This document shows positions 10,462 to 19,364 of a stretch of DNA of 64,000 nucleotides, one piece after another. The DNA is taken from contig JAJDBD010000085.1 of assembly GCA_029261575.1 (NCBI GenBank), forward strand, positions 1-64,000, given 5' to 3'. The notes below the pieces were generated by a model that saw nothing but the letters and a program-made list of their open reading frames with translations, searched no databases and was not told the DNA's origin. Numbering within the stretch: the stretch's first letter is position 1; each line of letters starts with the position of its first letter. A program made the position numbers and the translations under genes. This stretch comes from Nitrospinaceae bacterium. GTDB taxonomy: Bacteria; Nitrospinota; Nitrospinia; Nitrospinales; JACRGP01.

Positions 10462-12665
10462 GCGTCGGAGGATTTGGAGCTGGAAATGATGGGGATAACG
10501 AGGGAATCGCCCGTGGTGAGCGAACTCATGTCTTTTTCCGGATTGTAATTACTCAACAGCCAAAAGGGAATGAAATACTTTTCGTTGCAGATTTCCCAAA
10601 GAGTTTCGCCTTTCACAACGTTCCGAACCAGGGTTTTATTCACGACATAATTATTGAAAAAATCTTCCTGAACCGCCCGATGAAACTCCTGCCTTTTTCG
10701 AACGAAATAATTTGCCCTTCGGTTTGTTAAGCGAACCTTGATTTTTTGATGCAGGTGAATTGATTTCTTGCCCGGCAAATTATTTATTCTGCGTAATTCC
10801 TTTACGCTCAACCGGGACCACTCGGCATAGTGGCTCAGGGTTTCATCAAAATCCACCTCGATGATCCCAATGCGTTTATCCGCTCCTCCTCCGGCGGCAA
10901 AGGAAACCGGTAAAAAGGCGGGACGGTTCGTATTCATTTTATTCCTAAGCGCTGGTATGTTTGCGACCGCTTTAACGGTTTCCGGCTCGATTATTTTTTT
11001 GGGTTCGGGCGCTTCGTGTTTTTTGATAACCAGGCGCTTTTTGGATTTTGCCGCCGTCTTTGCCGGTAGCCCGACTACTTTAACCGCCTGGGCCACTACG
11101 ATGGATTTGGGTATTTTTAGGCTTTGCCCCGGGTGGAGCGTATTGGGATCTGAAATTTTATTTGCCCGCGCCAGCGTGGCGGGCGTGGTGCCAAATTTTT
11201 GAGCGATCAGCGACAGGTTGTCGTATTTGCGAACCTTATATATCGCGTCCTTGGTTCGTAATTTTGCTGTCCTCGTTTCAGGTTGCAAACGGACGGGAGC
11301 CTTCTTGTCCCCCCAGTTTGGAAGGCGTAATACCTGTCCCTTATAAATCCGATTATGGCGATCAATAGTATTGACGCGTTTTAATTTGGAGACGGAAGTG
11401 CGAAAACGTTTGGCGATTCCCGACAGGGTATCGCCGCGACGAATGGTGTACCATTTGGACCGCACCTGGCCGCCATGCTTCTGGGTACCGGGGATTCTTT
11501 TGTAATTGTACGCCAGGTTGGAGAATTTTTCGGAAGGCGCCTTGAATACGAAACCGGGCGGTATCCGTTTACTTCCATTAAGAACGGGAGACCGCAACGC
11601 GGGATTGAATTCGGCAATTTCCTTGCGAGTCATATTGAAATATTTTTTGGCGGTGTTGACGTGGATATAATCTTGAAATTCTACAGACACGAAAGGTTGG
11701 GGCTTGTCGAACTGTAAACCCGGGAAATACTTTTTATGGTTTTCGACAACATCCAGCGCCGCCAGAAATTCCGCATAAAAATTCTTGGAGGCGAACCCAA
11801 AGGAACGCTTCCTGAAAAACTGGACGATACGGACGATATTATCGCCGTACAACCGTTTGGCCCTTTTCATTCCATTCAACCCGTGGTTGTAGGCTGTAAT
11901 GGCCAAGGGCCAACTGTGTAGGGTCTTATAATTATGGGCCAACAATTTCGCGGCGCCGTGGGTGGCAAGAATGGGATCGCTTCGCTCATCGACCTCGTAG
12001 CCCACGTTCATAAACAACCGACCCGTCCCTCGGGTGAACTGCCAGATACCGCTGGCTCCCGCGCTGGAATAGGCGTTCAATTGAAAAGAGGACTCTACAT
12101 GCGGCAGGACGGTAAGCTCCTGCGGCAATCCATATTGCCTGAAAATTCTTTTGATTTCGGACATGTACCTTCCGGACCGGACCAAACCTCCGCGGAACCT
12201 GTCCTTTTGCCCGATTTGGGAGCGAATATTTCTGGAGGCGGTGTAATATTTCCCCCTAACCAATCGGGAAATTCTTTTTTCTATAGACGTTAATTTGCCC
12301 GCTCCTTTTTTCCTGCCCAACCTTTTCAGAACCGATTGGTACTTGGCCTTAATCCTCTTAAGAATTCTTTCGTTTTTTGAGTATGAATTGTTGGGATCGA
12401 GGTCGACCACTTCATAAACGATACCAAGATCGTTCATGTCGTGAATCACGGCCTGATTCGTCGTGTATTTGGCGTAAACATTCTTCCAGAAGTCCACCTG
12501 GGTTTTTAAGCCCCTGGGAACTTCAAAGGAATATTTTTTATAGGATTGCTTCTTGGGGGCCAGTTTGGCCTGGGCGGCGGAAAATGACAGCCCCAAAAAC
12601 AGGAAAGCGATGAGGAGGCAAAAAATATAGCGGGCTTGGCGCAAAGGCTTCTGTCCTTCCAACAT
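10458..12665 (-). CDS. MltD-like membrane-bound lytic murein transglycosylase with LysM repeats
   Basis: Cleaves peptidoglycan glycan strands in the periplasm. A hydrophobic export signal (YIFCLLIAFLFLGLSFSAAQA) precedes an SLT domain with the catalytic Glu in LPHVESSFQLNAYS and the conserved GIWQFTRGTGR and AITAYNHGLNG motifs. At least three, probably four, LysM modules follow: YTIRRGDTLSGIAKRF, YKVRKYDNLSLIAQKFG, a degenerate one near 635-670, and a last NVVKGETLWEICNEKY. LysM modules bind glycan. At about 735 residues it is longer than E. coli MltD. I chose ATG 12665; the track start (12710, TTG) adds 15 residues before the signal. Confidence 0.92.
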   Translation of the reverse strand: MLEGQKPLRQARYIFCLLIAFLFLGLSFSAAQAKLAPKKQSYKKYSFEVPRGLKTQVDFWKNVYAKYTTNQAVIHDMNDLGIVYEVVDLDPNNSYSKNERILKRIKAKYQSVLKRLGRKKGAGKLTSIEKRISRLVRGKYYTASRNIRSQIGQKDRFRGGLVRSGRYMSEIKRIFRQYGLPQELTVLPHVESSFQLNAYSSAGASGIWQFTRGTGRLFMNVGYEVDERSDPILATHGAAKLLAHNYKTLHSWPLAITAYNHGLNGMKRAKRLYGDNIVRIVQFFRKRSFGFASKNFYAEFLAALDVVENHKKYFPGLQFDKPQPFVSVEFQDYIHVNTAKKYFNMTRKEIAEFNPALRSPVLNGSKRIPPGFVFKAPSEKFSNLAYNYKRIPGTQKHGGQVRSKWYTIRRGDTLSGIAKRFRTSVSKLKRVNTIDRHNRIYKGQVLRLPNWGDKKAPVRLQPETRTAKLRTKDAIYKVRKYDNLSLIAQKFGTTPATLARANKISDPNTLHPGQSLKIPKSIVVAQAVKVVGLPAKTAAKSKKRLVIKKHEAPEPKKIIEPETVKAVANIPALRNKMNTNRPAFLPVSFAAGGGADKRIGIIEVDFDETLSHYAEWSRLSVKELRRINNLPGKKSIHLHQKIKVRLTNRRANYFVRKRQEFHRAVQEDFFNNYVVNKTLVRNVVKGETLWEICNEKYFIPFWLLSNYNPEKDMSSLTTGDSLVIPIISSSKSSDA

Positions 12666-12862
12666 TGAGAACAACCCGATGGTCGCTGGTGAATTGAGTT
12701 GGCCGGGCAAAACATAAATACGCCGGCAGGAAGCGCATGGTTCTTGACCCTAGCGATTAAAAATACGCTAACATCTTGTTTTTGAAAACGATACCAAACA
12801 CAGCGCCTGTAGTCAAGCTCAAACCCGGCGACTAATGGAAATAGTGCAAATAAATCAATTAT

Positions 12863-13162
12863 TTAACGCTTTGGAGCGTTTCTGGAGGGGTATTTCTGGT
12901 TGATCTGATAAACGAAGGCCAAAAGCTCCGCCACAATGGTATAAACGGAAGACGGGACCTCCTCGTTTATATCCACCTGGGACAAAACCTGGACCAGATC
13001 CGGGTCCTCTTTTATGGGAATATTATGCTCGCGCGCCAGGGCGATGATTTTGTCCGCCTGCCAACCTTCCCCCTTCGCCGTCACCTTGGGCGCCTGGTCT
13101 TTGAAGGAATTGTACTTTAAAGAAACCGCGCGTTTCTTATTGGATTCCGTTTCCTTGTTCAT
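12863..13162 (-). CDS. FlhB-like cytoplasmic C-domain protein
   Basis: A 99-residue protein matching the stand-alone family that resembles the cytoplasmic C-terminal domain of the flagellar export gate protein FlhB: RAVSLKYNSF, then APKVTAKGEGWQADKIIALAREHNIPIKED, then LVQVLSQVDINEEVPSSVYTIVAELLAFVY. It lacks the membrane part and the autocleaving NPTH loop. Known stand-alone copies are thought to replace or modulate the FlhB tail in substrate switching. The track start at 13252 is too far upstream; ATG 13162 overlaps the stop of the FliK-like gene (ATGA), and FliK is the functional partner of FlhB. A short inverted repeat (AACGC/GCGTT) lies at its stop. Confidence 0.88.
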   Translation of the reverse strand: MNKETESNKKRAVSLKYNSFKDQAPKVTAKGEGWQADKIIALAREHNIPIKEDPDLVQVLSQVDINEEVPSSVYTIVAELLAFVYQINQKYPSRNAPKR

Positions 13163-14847
13163 GTTTTGATATCCACAAGGGAGGTGTGACTGTCTATCAT
13201 CAACCGGGCGAGTGGATCCTCGATTTCCATCTCGTCCTTTTTCCGTTCGCAACAGGTCGCCTCCGTTTCAAAACCCAACGCCTCTAAATTGGTTTTCAGG
13301 AGGGGGAGATGTTTGTTGATGAACGAAACGCTCTCTCCATTTTCAGCGGAAATATTCACGGACAATTTTTTCTCGCTGATTTTAGCGTCCATCCGCAAAG
13401 CGCCCAGAGCGGTGAAATCCAAAAGAAACACCAGGGAATATTCTCCCGCCTTTTTTTCTCCGCGAGAACCCTTGCCCCCCTCCTCCGGTTTGAAAAAAAG
13501 TTTTAAAGTTTTATCCTCGGCAAAGGGAACGCCGGAAATTTGCAATAAAACAGGCTGATTTTCCTGACGAGAAAGATGATTGGACAATTGGTTCAGCTCG
13601 ATATTTTCGATAGCGGACAGCGCCTGCCGGATGACGCCCTGCGCCGGATTATCCGATGAAGAGCCTGGGTTTTGATTGATTTGCCCACCGCCTTCCTGCA
13701 AATTCCGGCTCAACCGGATCAATTGCCCCTTTAAATCCGCTCCCAAAATCCGCAGGGTAGAAATTGAAGGCGGAGATTGGCCGTCTTTGACAGCGTTGCG
13801 AACTTTACCCTCATAGTTTATTCCCGATAAATCGACGCGATTTTGAATGATTTTCGCATTGGCCGGTTCGGTTTTGTTCTTCCCCAGTAGGGACTCCAAA
13901 GTTTTTTGCAGACTCTTGACCAGTTCCTGATCAAGTTTTATCAAAGGCGCATTCTTTGCGGTTGGATTTTTAAAAACGGGATCCTGATGCAGAGTCTCCT
14001 GAAGCTTTCCCGCCATTTCGCCAAAAGTCTGTTTGGCGGGCACATAGGATTTTAAATTTTCCGTCAGCAATGTCGGACCTTTTGAGGTCGATAACCGGCT
14101 CTCAATTTTAAATCCGCCGGGGACTTTCTCGGCTTTCAGCGTCACCGGATCGCCCGCCTTATAATTCGCAACCGGGTTGGAAAGTTTAACGACCACCCTG
14201 CCCCCATCCAGTTTCACGGTGACTCTTCCCTCGGTTTGGATTTTAACAATCTTACCGGACGCCTCTTGTCCCTCCCGCAAATCAAGCGATTTCAATTGGC
14301 CGCTCGTTATGACGTCGCGCTTCAAACTTAAATTTTTGGAGATAACCGCACGGTCCGGATTGAGCGCTCCTTGAACGACTGGAATCCGCGATGGAACGGC
14401 GGGGGTTTTTGCCGCCGGGGAATCGGAAGAAATTTTTTGGGCGCTTCGAAGGACTGGATTTGGAATTTTAAAATCAGTTTGATGAAACGGTTTGCGGTCA
14501 GCGAGGATCGTCTCTTCCTTGCTTGAGGGACGAAAAACGGGTCTCCCCGGCGCCGCTTTGGTCGCCGTCTCTTCGCTTTTCGAATAGGAGGTCAGTTTGA
14601 AAACCGGGTTGGGAGAAAGTTTCTCCACCTGGACCTTTAGCTTTTGCCCTTCCTTTAATTGCCCGTCATGCTGAACGAGAAGTTTACTCCCCTCAAAATC
14701 CACCAGAGTCCTTCCATTAGGAAGCGACTGCAGAACCAGGCCGTCCAGAATCTGGCCTAATTTTAGAAATGAGGACAGATTGGGGTTTTGAGGGATTTCT
14801 CCGTTGGGATTCAGAACGTTCAGGAGATTGACGGTCGAATAAATCAC
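13159..14847 (-). CDS. FliK-like flagellar hook-length control protein
   Basis: About 562 residues. The middle is low-complexity and rich in Lys, Pro and Ser, as in FliK secreted rulers. The C-terminal 110 residues form the Flg_hook (FliK C) domain: PVLLQISGVPFAE, then EYSLVFLLDFTALGALRMDAKISEKK, then FINKHLPLLKTNLEALGFE. Family role: measures hook length and triggers the FlhB specificity switch. An N-terminal repeat-like pattern (GQILDGLVLQSLPNGRTLVDF and GQEASGKIVKIQTEGRVTVKL) suggests two small OB-like modules. GTG 14847 sits about ten bases after GGAGG; the TTG at 14856 is too close to it. Confidence 0.85.
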   Translation of the reverse strand: MIYSTVNLLNVLNPNGEIPQNPNLSSFLKLGQILDGLVLQSLPNGRTLVDFEGSKLLVQHDGQLKEGQKLKVQVEKLSPNPVFKLTSYSKSEETATKAAPGRPVFRPSSKEETILADRKPFHQTDFKIPNPVLRSAQKISSDSPAAKTPAVPSRIPVVQGALNPDRAVISKNLSLKRDVITSGQLKSLDLREGQEASGKIVKIQTEGRVTVKLDGGRVVVKLSNPVANYKAGDPVTLKAEKVPGGFKIESRLSTSKGPTLLTENLKSYVPAKQTFGEMAGKLQETLHQDPVFKNPTAKNAPLIKLDQELVKSLQKTLESLLGKNKTEPANAKIIQNRVDLSGINYEGKVRNAVKDGQSPPSISTLRILGADLKGQLIRLSRNLQEGGGQINQNPGSSSDNPAQGVIRQALSAIENIELNQLSNHLSRQENQPVLLQISGVPFAEDKTLKLFFKPEEGGKGSRGEKKAGEYSLVFLLDFTALGALRMDAKISEKKLSVNISAENGESVSFINKHLPLLKTNLEALGFETEATCCERKKDEMEIEDPLARLMIDSHTSLVDIKT

Positions 14848-14880
14848 CTCAAACAACCCTCCAGAGGAAAAGTTTCATTC

Positions 14881-15213
14881 TCAAGCCAACAGGTCGATTT
14901 GTTTGCCTTGATCGGTTTCGGCCAGAAGCGCCGACCCGGATAAAGCGGCGTCGGAATCCGGCTTTTGCTTGCGCTCCATTTTGCGTCGCAGGCGGCCTTG
15001 CCGATTCTTTCCTTCGGGGTTGGATTCTTCCGAGGGGTTCGCTTCTTCGGAATCCTGGACTTCTTCTCGCTTCATTTCAGCAAGCGAGAATTGTTCGTCG
15101 CTCAATTGTTGAGCGGTGGTGGCGGGCAATTGCTGGGCGGTTTGCTGAATTTTTTCCACCGCCGTCCCCATTTGCAGAACCTGCTGGGTATTGACCGGTT
15201 GGATTGTCGGCAT
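14881..15213 (-). CDS. Small charged protein in the flagellar cluster
   Basis: An unrecognised 110-residue protein with no signal or membrane segment. The first 50 residues are Gln- and Thr-rich (TQQVLQMGTAVEKIQQTAQQL); the rest is acidic then basic (EEANPSEESNPEG, RLRRKMERKQKP) and probably disordered. A good GGAGG ribosome site precedes the ATG. It lies between fliL and the fliK-like gene, 33 bases before the latter, so a flagellar role is likely from context alone. Confidence 0.72.
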   Translation of the reverse strand: MPTIQPVNTQQVLQMGTAVEKIQQTAQQLPATTAQQLSDEQFSLAEMKREEVQDSEEANPSEESNPEGKNRQGRLRRKMERKQKPDSDAALSGSALLAETDQGKQIDLLA

Positions 15214-15291
15214 TTGAAGCCTCCAAAATTCTAATAGCTTATAAAAATAGAATACTCTCCATCTCGAAAAACGCCAGTATTTTCACCTAAA

Positions 15292-15939
15292 TCACTTGAC
15301 CACAAATTCGGTAAAATAAACGTCCGTGATGGTTCCCGTTCCGCTAAAAAGTAGGGCATTGGTGGAAGCGATGATTTCTCGCTTCAAACGCTCCTCCATT
15401 CTAAATCGGTCCTTTTCATAGAACTCCGGTGTTTTCCTCAACAACAGGGTGTAAATATTTTTCCGGATAAAATGCAAATTCTTGGCGATTTCACCGCTCA
15501 GTTTTTTGTTGCTCAATTGAAGGTTTGGCGCAATGGTAACAAACCGTCCGGTTTCTTCTCCCTCGTCGCGAACCGGCAACAAAAAGGGTTTCAGCTTAAA
15601 GGTGTGCTCCTTTAATTCGTCTCCGCTCTTTTCGTCTTTTTCCTCGTCTTCTTTTGGTTCTTCTTCGATCAGGGCGTCGACTTCCGGCGTCGATGGTTTC
15701 GCTTTAAACACCAGAAAATAATAAGCGGCTCCGCCCGCAGATAAAATAAAAAACAGAAACCCGGTCACCGCCAACGCTTTTATCTTTAGGGAAAGCCCTG
15801 AAACAACGCCTTTGAACCCGGTCGGTTCCTCCTCTTCGACCTCGATTTCATCCGGATCGCCCTCGAGTAATTTTTCGAGTTCTTCCGCGTCGGTAAACTC
15901 GTCGTCCAGTTCAGCGTCAAGGTTCTTGTCTTCTGCCAT
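15292..15939 (-). CDS. fliL: FliL-type flagellar basal-body protein
   Basis: Inner-membrane protein at the stator-motor interface. The 215 residues have a very acidic cytoplasmic N-terminus (about 45 residues), one transmembrane helix (IKALAVTGFLFFILSAGGAAYYFLVF), an acidic linker (EEEPKEDEEKDEKSGDE) and the periplasmic FliL domain ending in TITDVYFTEFVVK, the family hallmark. The N-terminal acidic tail is longer than in enteric FliL. It lies five bases after coaE, an unusual partner. Confidence 0.88.
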   Translation of the reverse strand: MAEDKNLDAELDDEFTDAEELEKLLEGDPDEIEVEEEEPTGFKGVVSGLSLKIKALAVTGFLFFILSAGGAAYYFLVFKAKPSTPEVDALIEEEPKEDEEKDEKSGDELKEHTFKLKPFLLPVRDEGEETGRFVTIAPNLQLSNKKLSGEIAKNLHFIRKNIYTLLLRKTPEFYEKDRFRMEERLKREIIASTNALLFSGTGTITDVYFTEFVVK

Positions 15940-15944
15940 TTACT

Positions 15945-16562
15945 TTACGGCCCTTTGGCAATGGATTCGAGCTTCTGAAAAATGTCCTTCACCTGAGAAC
16001 GCAAATGCTCCAGCGCGCCATTATTGTTAATTATATAGTCGGCTTTTTCGATCTTTTCCTTAAGGGGCATTTGCTTGGCGATGCGCCGGGAGATTTCTTC
16101 GCGGGACCAGCGGTTTTTTCCCGCCAACCGTTCTATCTGGGTCTTTTCGTCGCTGGCGACAACGACCACCCTGTCCATTTTTTCATGATTGCCGGATTCT
16201 ATAAGCATAGGCGCGTCGACGATCAAAATGGCCCGCGGATTTTTATTTTTCAATTCCTCAAAACGCTTTGTTTCTTCCGCGAAAACTTTAGGATGTAAAA
16301 TACCCTCCAGGGTTTTCTTTTTCCGGTCGTCGCTAAAAACCATCGCCCCCAACTTCCCCCGATTCAGAGTTTGATCGGGATTGAGAATGTCCTCGCCAAA
16401 ATTCTGGACGATTTCCTTCCAGGCCGGCAGGTTCGGCTGAACCAAATCCCGGCAAATCTGATCGGCTTCCAACACCTCGGCGCCCAGCTCCTTAAAAAAA
16501 TTTCCCGCCGCGGTTTTCCCCGATCCCATGCTTCCGGTGAGTCCCACAATCAGAGCAGGCAT
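15945..16562 (-). CDS. coaE: Dephospho-CoA kinase
   Basis: Phosphorylates dephospho-CoA in the last step of coenzyme A synthesis. The 205 residues open with the P-loop GLTGSMGSGKTAAG and continue with EADQICRDL, LNRGKLGAMVF, LEGILHPKV, IVDAPMLIESG and a lid rich in Arg (NRWSREEISRRIAKQM), all standard CoaE blocks. A GAGG ribosome site lies before the ATG. It sits nine bases after the aminotransferase gene and directly before fliL. Confidence 0.97.
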   Translation of the reverse strand: MPALIVGLTGSMGSGKTAAGNFFKELGAEVLEADQICRDLVQPNLPAWKEIVQNFGEDILNPDQTLNRGKLGAMVFSDDRKKKTLEGILHPKVFAEETKRFEELKNKNPRAILIVDAPMLIESGNHEKMDRVVVVASDEKTQIERLAGKNRWSREEISRRIAKQMPLKEKIEKADYIINNNGALEHLRSQVKDIFQKLESIAKGP

Positions 16563-16571
16563 TTCATGTCC

Positions 16572-17459
16572 TCATTGGGACCGGCCCTGCGCCGGTTGCA
16601 TTCCATATTTTTCGTCCAAAAGTTGATCGTACAAGCGCATGAACCGCGCCGTGATGGGTCCCGGTTTTCCATTGCCTATGGGCTTGCCGTCCAAACGGGT
16701 CGCGGGCATGATCTTTTTTACCGTGCCGGTCACAAAAGCTTCCTCTGCATGGGTAAGTTCTTCCGGAGGCCAATGCCCCTCCTCCAATGGAATTCCATTT
16801 TCCAACGCCAATTGAATGGCGACGTCGCGCGTGATGCCCGACAGGATTCCGCAATCCAGCGATGGCGTGAACAATTTGCCTTCATTGACAAAGAAAAAAT
16901 TGCTGGTGGTGCCCTCGGTCAGGACTCCCTCGGCGTTGAGCATCAGAGCGTCCTGCGCCCCCAGCCGATTGGCTTCCATTTTCGCCAAAATATTATTGAG
17001 GTAATTTCCGGTTTTAATGCCGGGGTTGAGAGACTCGCGCGCGTTTCTCTTGACGGAAACCAGGGCCAGGTCTATGCCCTTTTCGTAATAATTATGGGGA
17101 TATACTTTTGCGGGAGCGGCGATGATTATGATGTTGGGCCGGTCGCAGGAACCGGGATCGATATCGATTTCCCCCACGCCCCGGGTGACAATGATTCTAA
17201 TATAGGTTTCTTCAAAATTCGCGGATTGAACGGTACGGCTAATCTGTTCGACAAACCATTCGTCTTCGCTTGGGATCTCCAATGAAATCCCGGCGGCGGA
17301 ATTTCTCAACCGTGCCAGGTGGGCTTCCAGAAAACACAGTTTGTTGCCGTGCGTGGCCACCACTTCATACACGCTGTCTCCGAACAAGAAACCGTGGTCC
17401 AAAACCGATATAAAGGCCTCGTCCTGAATCGAGCCGTTAAAATTTATTTTCAGATCCAT
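16572..17459 (-). CDS. Class IV PLP aminotransferase (branched-chain or D-amino acid type)
   Basis: Fold-type IV aminotransferase of about 295 residues. FISVLDHGFLFGDSVYE near the N-terminus, the probable PLP lysine in SLNPGIKTGNYLNN (about residue 149), ALMLNAEGVLTEGTTSNFFFV and ILSGITRDVAIQLA are the family blocks. IlvE and Dat cannot be separated by eye; the KTGNYLNN form is common in IlvE-like proteins, so I give no symbol. ATG 17459 gives the usual family N-terminus; TTG 17483, which overlaps the cvpA stop, is the alternative and has AGGA only a few bases upstream. Confidence 0.9.
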   Translation of the reverse strand: MDLKINFNGSIQDEAFISVLDHGFLFGDSVYEVVATHGNKLCFLEAHLARLRNSAAGISLEIPSEDEWFVEQISRTVQSANFEETYIRIIVTRGVGEIDIDPGSCDRPNIIIIAAPAKVYPHNYYEKGIDLALVSVKRNARESLNPGIKTGNYLNNILAKMEANRLGAQDALMLNAEGVLTEGTTSNFFFVNEGKLFTPSLDCGILSGITRDVAIQLALENGIPLEEGHWPPEELTHAEEAFVTGTVKKIMPATRLDGKPIGNGKPGPITARFMRLYDQLLDEKYGMQPAQGRSQ

Positions 17460-17479
17460 GGGATTGAGTCTGGATGAAA

Positions 17480-18160
17480 TCAATTTTCCTGAATGGATTC
17501 AAATATCTTTTCCAATTGTTTTTTGTCTTCCTTGGAAAACTCTTCTCCGGCCGGCGCTTTGGTCTTGGCCTCTCCGCTCTTTGGAAGGTCGATTTTTCCG
17601 GCAAGATCTTTCAGGTTTTTGAGGTCCAGGTCCTTGAGTTTTTCGCCGATCCCATCCAATGGGATCTTCGGCAATTTTTTCAGGAGCTGTTTCGGAGAAC
17701 CCATCCCGTTTCTCATAGCGGTGGAAATCTCTTCCAGCGGCGGCGCCACCACAGAGTCTTTAACCACTTTTTGGTATAGGTCGGGAAAAAGTTCCAGGGG
17801 AACTAAAAAAACGATGATCAAAAATGCCGCTTTCACCACCCCGGCGCCAGCCCCCAATACGCGATCTATCGCGGAAAGCGTGTCGGCGGACCGGACCAGC
17901 TTCTTGAACGTCATGCCTGTCAGCGAAACGGCGACTCCCCCCGCAAGGAACATTATGACGTAACCCATCGCCTTTGCGGCCGCAGGATTGCTGAGAACCT
18001 TGCTCATCAGGTCGGTTCCAAGCGGACTGAACTTGACGGCGACAATGTATCCAACAATGAAAAACAGGAGAGAAAAGACCTCCTTGACCATTCCGCGGAA
18101 AAATGAATAAATCGCGCTGATGCTTATTAATATTACGGCAATAACGTCGAACGTTGTCAT
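17480..18160 (-). CDS. CvpA-family membrane protein
   Basis: A 226-residue inner-membrane protein with the CvpA start MTTFDVIAVILISISAIYSF, FRGMVKEVFSLLFFIVGYIVA and IDRVLGAGAGVVKAAFLI, giving four predicted membrane helices in the first 130 residues. A hydrophilic C-terminal tail of about 95 residues (LKDLDLKNLKDLAGKIDLPK) is unlike the short tail of E. coli CvpA. Family members affect colicin production, envelope homeostasis or biofilm; the molecular activity is not settled. It heads the run to coaE-fliL. A relative of the dispersed repeat lies 48 bases upstream. Confidence 0.9.
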   Translation of the reverse strand: MTTFDVIAVILISISAIYSFFRGMVKEVFSLLFFIVGYIVAVKFSPLGTDLMSKVLSNPAAAKAMGYVIMFLAGGVAVSLTGMTFKKLVRSADTLSAIDRVLGAGAGVVKAAFLIIVFLVPLELFPDLYQKVVKDSVVAPPLEEISTAMRNGMGSPKQLLKKLPKIPLDGIGEKLKDLDLKNLKDLAGKIDLPKSGEAKTKAPAGEEFSKEDKKQLEKIFESIQEN

Positions 18161-18208
18161 TTGGAAAACCCGGGCGTTAAATTACAAAATGGGAACCAGT
18201 ATATCATT

Positions 18209-18230
18209 CCACGCAAGCGCCTGGAGGTAA
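18209..18230 (-). repeat. Short relative of the dispersed leader repeat, ahead of cvpA
   Basis: Read on the minus strand it matches the 3' core of the longer copies at 27155 and 58826 (TACCTCCAGGCGCTTGCGTGG against TGCCTCCAGGCGCTTGCCTGG). It lies 48 bases before the cvpA start in the same direction as the gene. The 5' half of the repeat is not recognisable here. Confidence 0.55.
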
Positions 18231-18277
18231 TTAAAAATGAAACTACAAATACTGCGTCTAGGATACTCGGGAATTTC

Positions 18278-18772
18278 TCAGGAACGTTTTGGGGATTTTC
18301 CGCTCAATTCGACGATGTAATCGGGTTGGTTGTTTTGAATGGTTGGGGAGGCGGTATTTTGATGAACGCTTGAAACGGGCTTGTCTGGGGCGGAAGTTTC
18401 TTCTTTAATCGCCCCGGAATTGAAATAAACGGAGTCTCCCGGTTTGAACGTCGCTCCGGTATTTTCGTTCTTATCAAACGCGACGACCACAATTTCTTTC
18501 TCTTCTAAAGACTGATCCGGTTTTCTTCTTTCTCCCAGTCGCCTTTGGATTTTTATTTCAACTTGTGACGCCAGGGGGGCGCGTCGGCTAAACCTGCGAC
18601 GGTTTCCAACGCTAAGGATCACGCCCCGCTCTCTTTTGCCAAGCGCTTTCTTAAACGAACCTTCATCTTTTTGATGGACGGGGACCGATAGAGAAGCGGA
18701 ACCTGGCGCCTGGAGGGACGATTTTGAAAACTTCCAGAATTTGTCGTTTCTTTCAATATCCGATATCAGCAT
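18278..18772 (-). CDS. Hypothetical protein, 164 residues
   Basis: Not recognised. No signal peptide or membrane segment. The N-terminal half is basic (FKKALGKRERGVILSVGNRRRFSRR); the middle has a possible small beta unit (EIVVVAFDKNENTGATFKPGDSVYF); the C-terminus is Ser/Pro/Asn-rich and probably disordered. ATG start, with no strong ribosome site. It is separated from cvpA by 117 bases that contain the repeat relative, so the two need not be co-transcribed. Gene status rests on ORF length and strand consistency with its neighbours. Confidence 0.6.
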   Translation of the reverse strand: MLISDIERNDKFWKFSKSSLQAPGSASLSVPVHQKDEGSFKKALGKRERGVILSVGNRRRFSRRAPLASQVEIKIQRRLGERRKPDQSLEEKEIVVVAFDKNENTGATFKPGDSVYFNSGAIKEETSAPDKPVSSVHQNTASPTIQNNQPDYIVELSGKSPKRS

Positions 18773-18834
18773 GATTTATAAATCCTTTGGCATATACATT
18801 AATATCGGCGTCTGGCGAACAAATATCCAGTGTT

Positions 18835-19356
18835 TCAGGGTGTAAATTCGGATTTTTTCAAGAATTCTCTAAAAATCACCTTAAATGAAGAGGTGAAAAT
18901 ATCGGGCCGACGGGTTTTGGTTTCCATGATTTCCGCAATGGACCAGAAGCGTCCTTCGCTGATTTCTTCTGGATGGCAAACAGGGGTTTTGTCCGTTCGA
19001 CTGGTAAAAACAGAAACATGCTCCATATGGGTTTCAGGCCCGGCGCTCACCTTGAATAAAAACTCCAGTTCGCCGGAAATCCCCAACTCTTCCAGCATCT
19101 CCCTATGAGCGCAAGTTATATAGTCCTCCCCGGCGTCCACATGCCCCGAAACGGAACTGTCCCATAAGCCGGGATTTTCGTCTTTAGATTCGGAACGTTT
19201 TTGGAGGAATAATTCATTTTTTGAGTTGAGGACGAAAATGTGAACCGAGCGATGAAACCAGGATTTTTCATGAACCTCGCGTCGGGTGGCCTTGCCGATC
19301 ACCTGGTCATTTTCGTCCACGAGGTCGAAAATTTCTTCGTCGGGTTTTTGGGGCAT
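18835..19356 (-). CDS. Nudix hydrolase, IPP-isomerase-like branch
   Basis: About 173 residues with a perfect Nudix box at residues 71-93: G-x5-E-x7-REMLEELGI, binding the catalytic divalent metal. The flanking blocks (FDLVDENDQVIG, SWFHRSVHIFVLN, LFLQKRSESKDENPGLWDSSVSG) match the YfcD/isopentenyl-diphosphate-isomerase-like Nudix group, which typically acts on nucleotide-type or prenyl diphosphates. The substrate is not predictable. I start at ATG 19356; the track start at 19431 runs into the upstream gene. It follows the HPr-fusion gene by eight bases. Confidence 0.9.
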   Translation of the reverse strand: MPQKPDEEIFDLVDENDQVIGKATRREVHEKSWFHRSVHIFVLNSKNELFLQKRSESKDENPGLWDSSVSGHVDAGEDYITCAHREMLEELGISGELEFLFKVSAGPETHMEHVSVFTSRTDKTPVCHPEEISEGRFWSIAEIMETKTRRPDIFTSSFKVIFREFLKKSEFTP

Positions 19357-19364
19357 GAAAATTT

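Noticed and set aside
16371-17285. 304-residue plus-strand ORF over coaE and the aminotransferase
   Set aside because: Spans two genes with clear catalytic motifs on the other strand.
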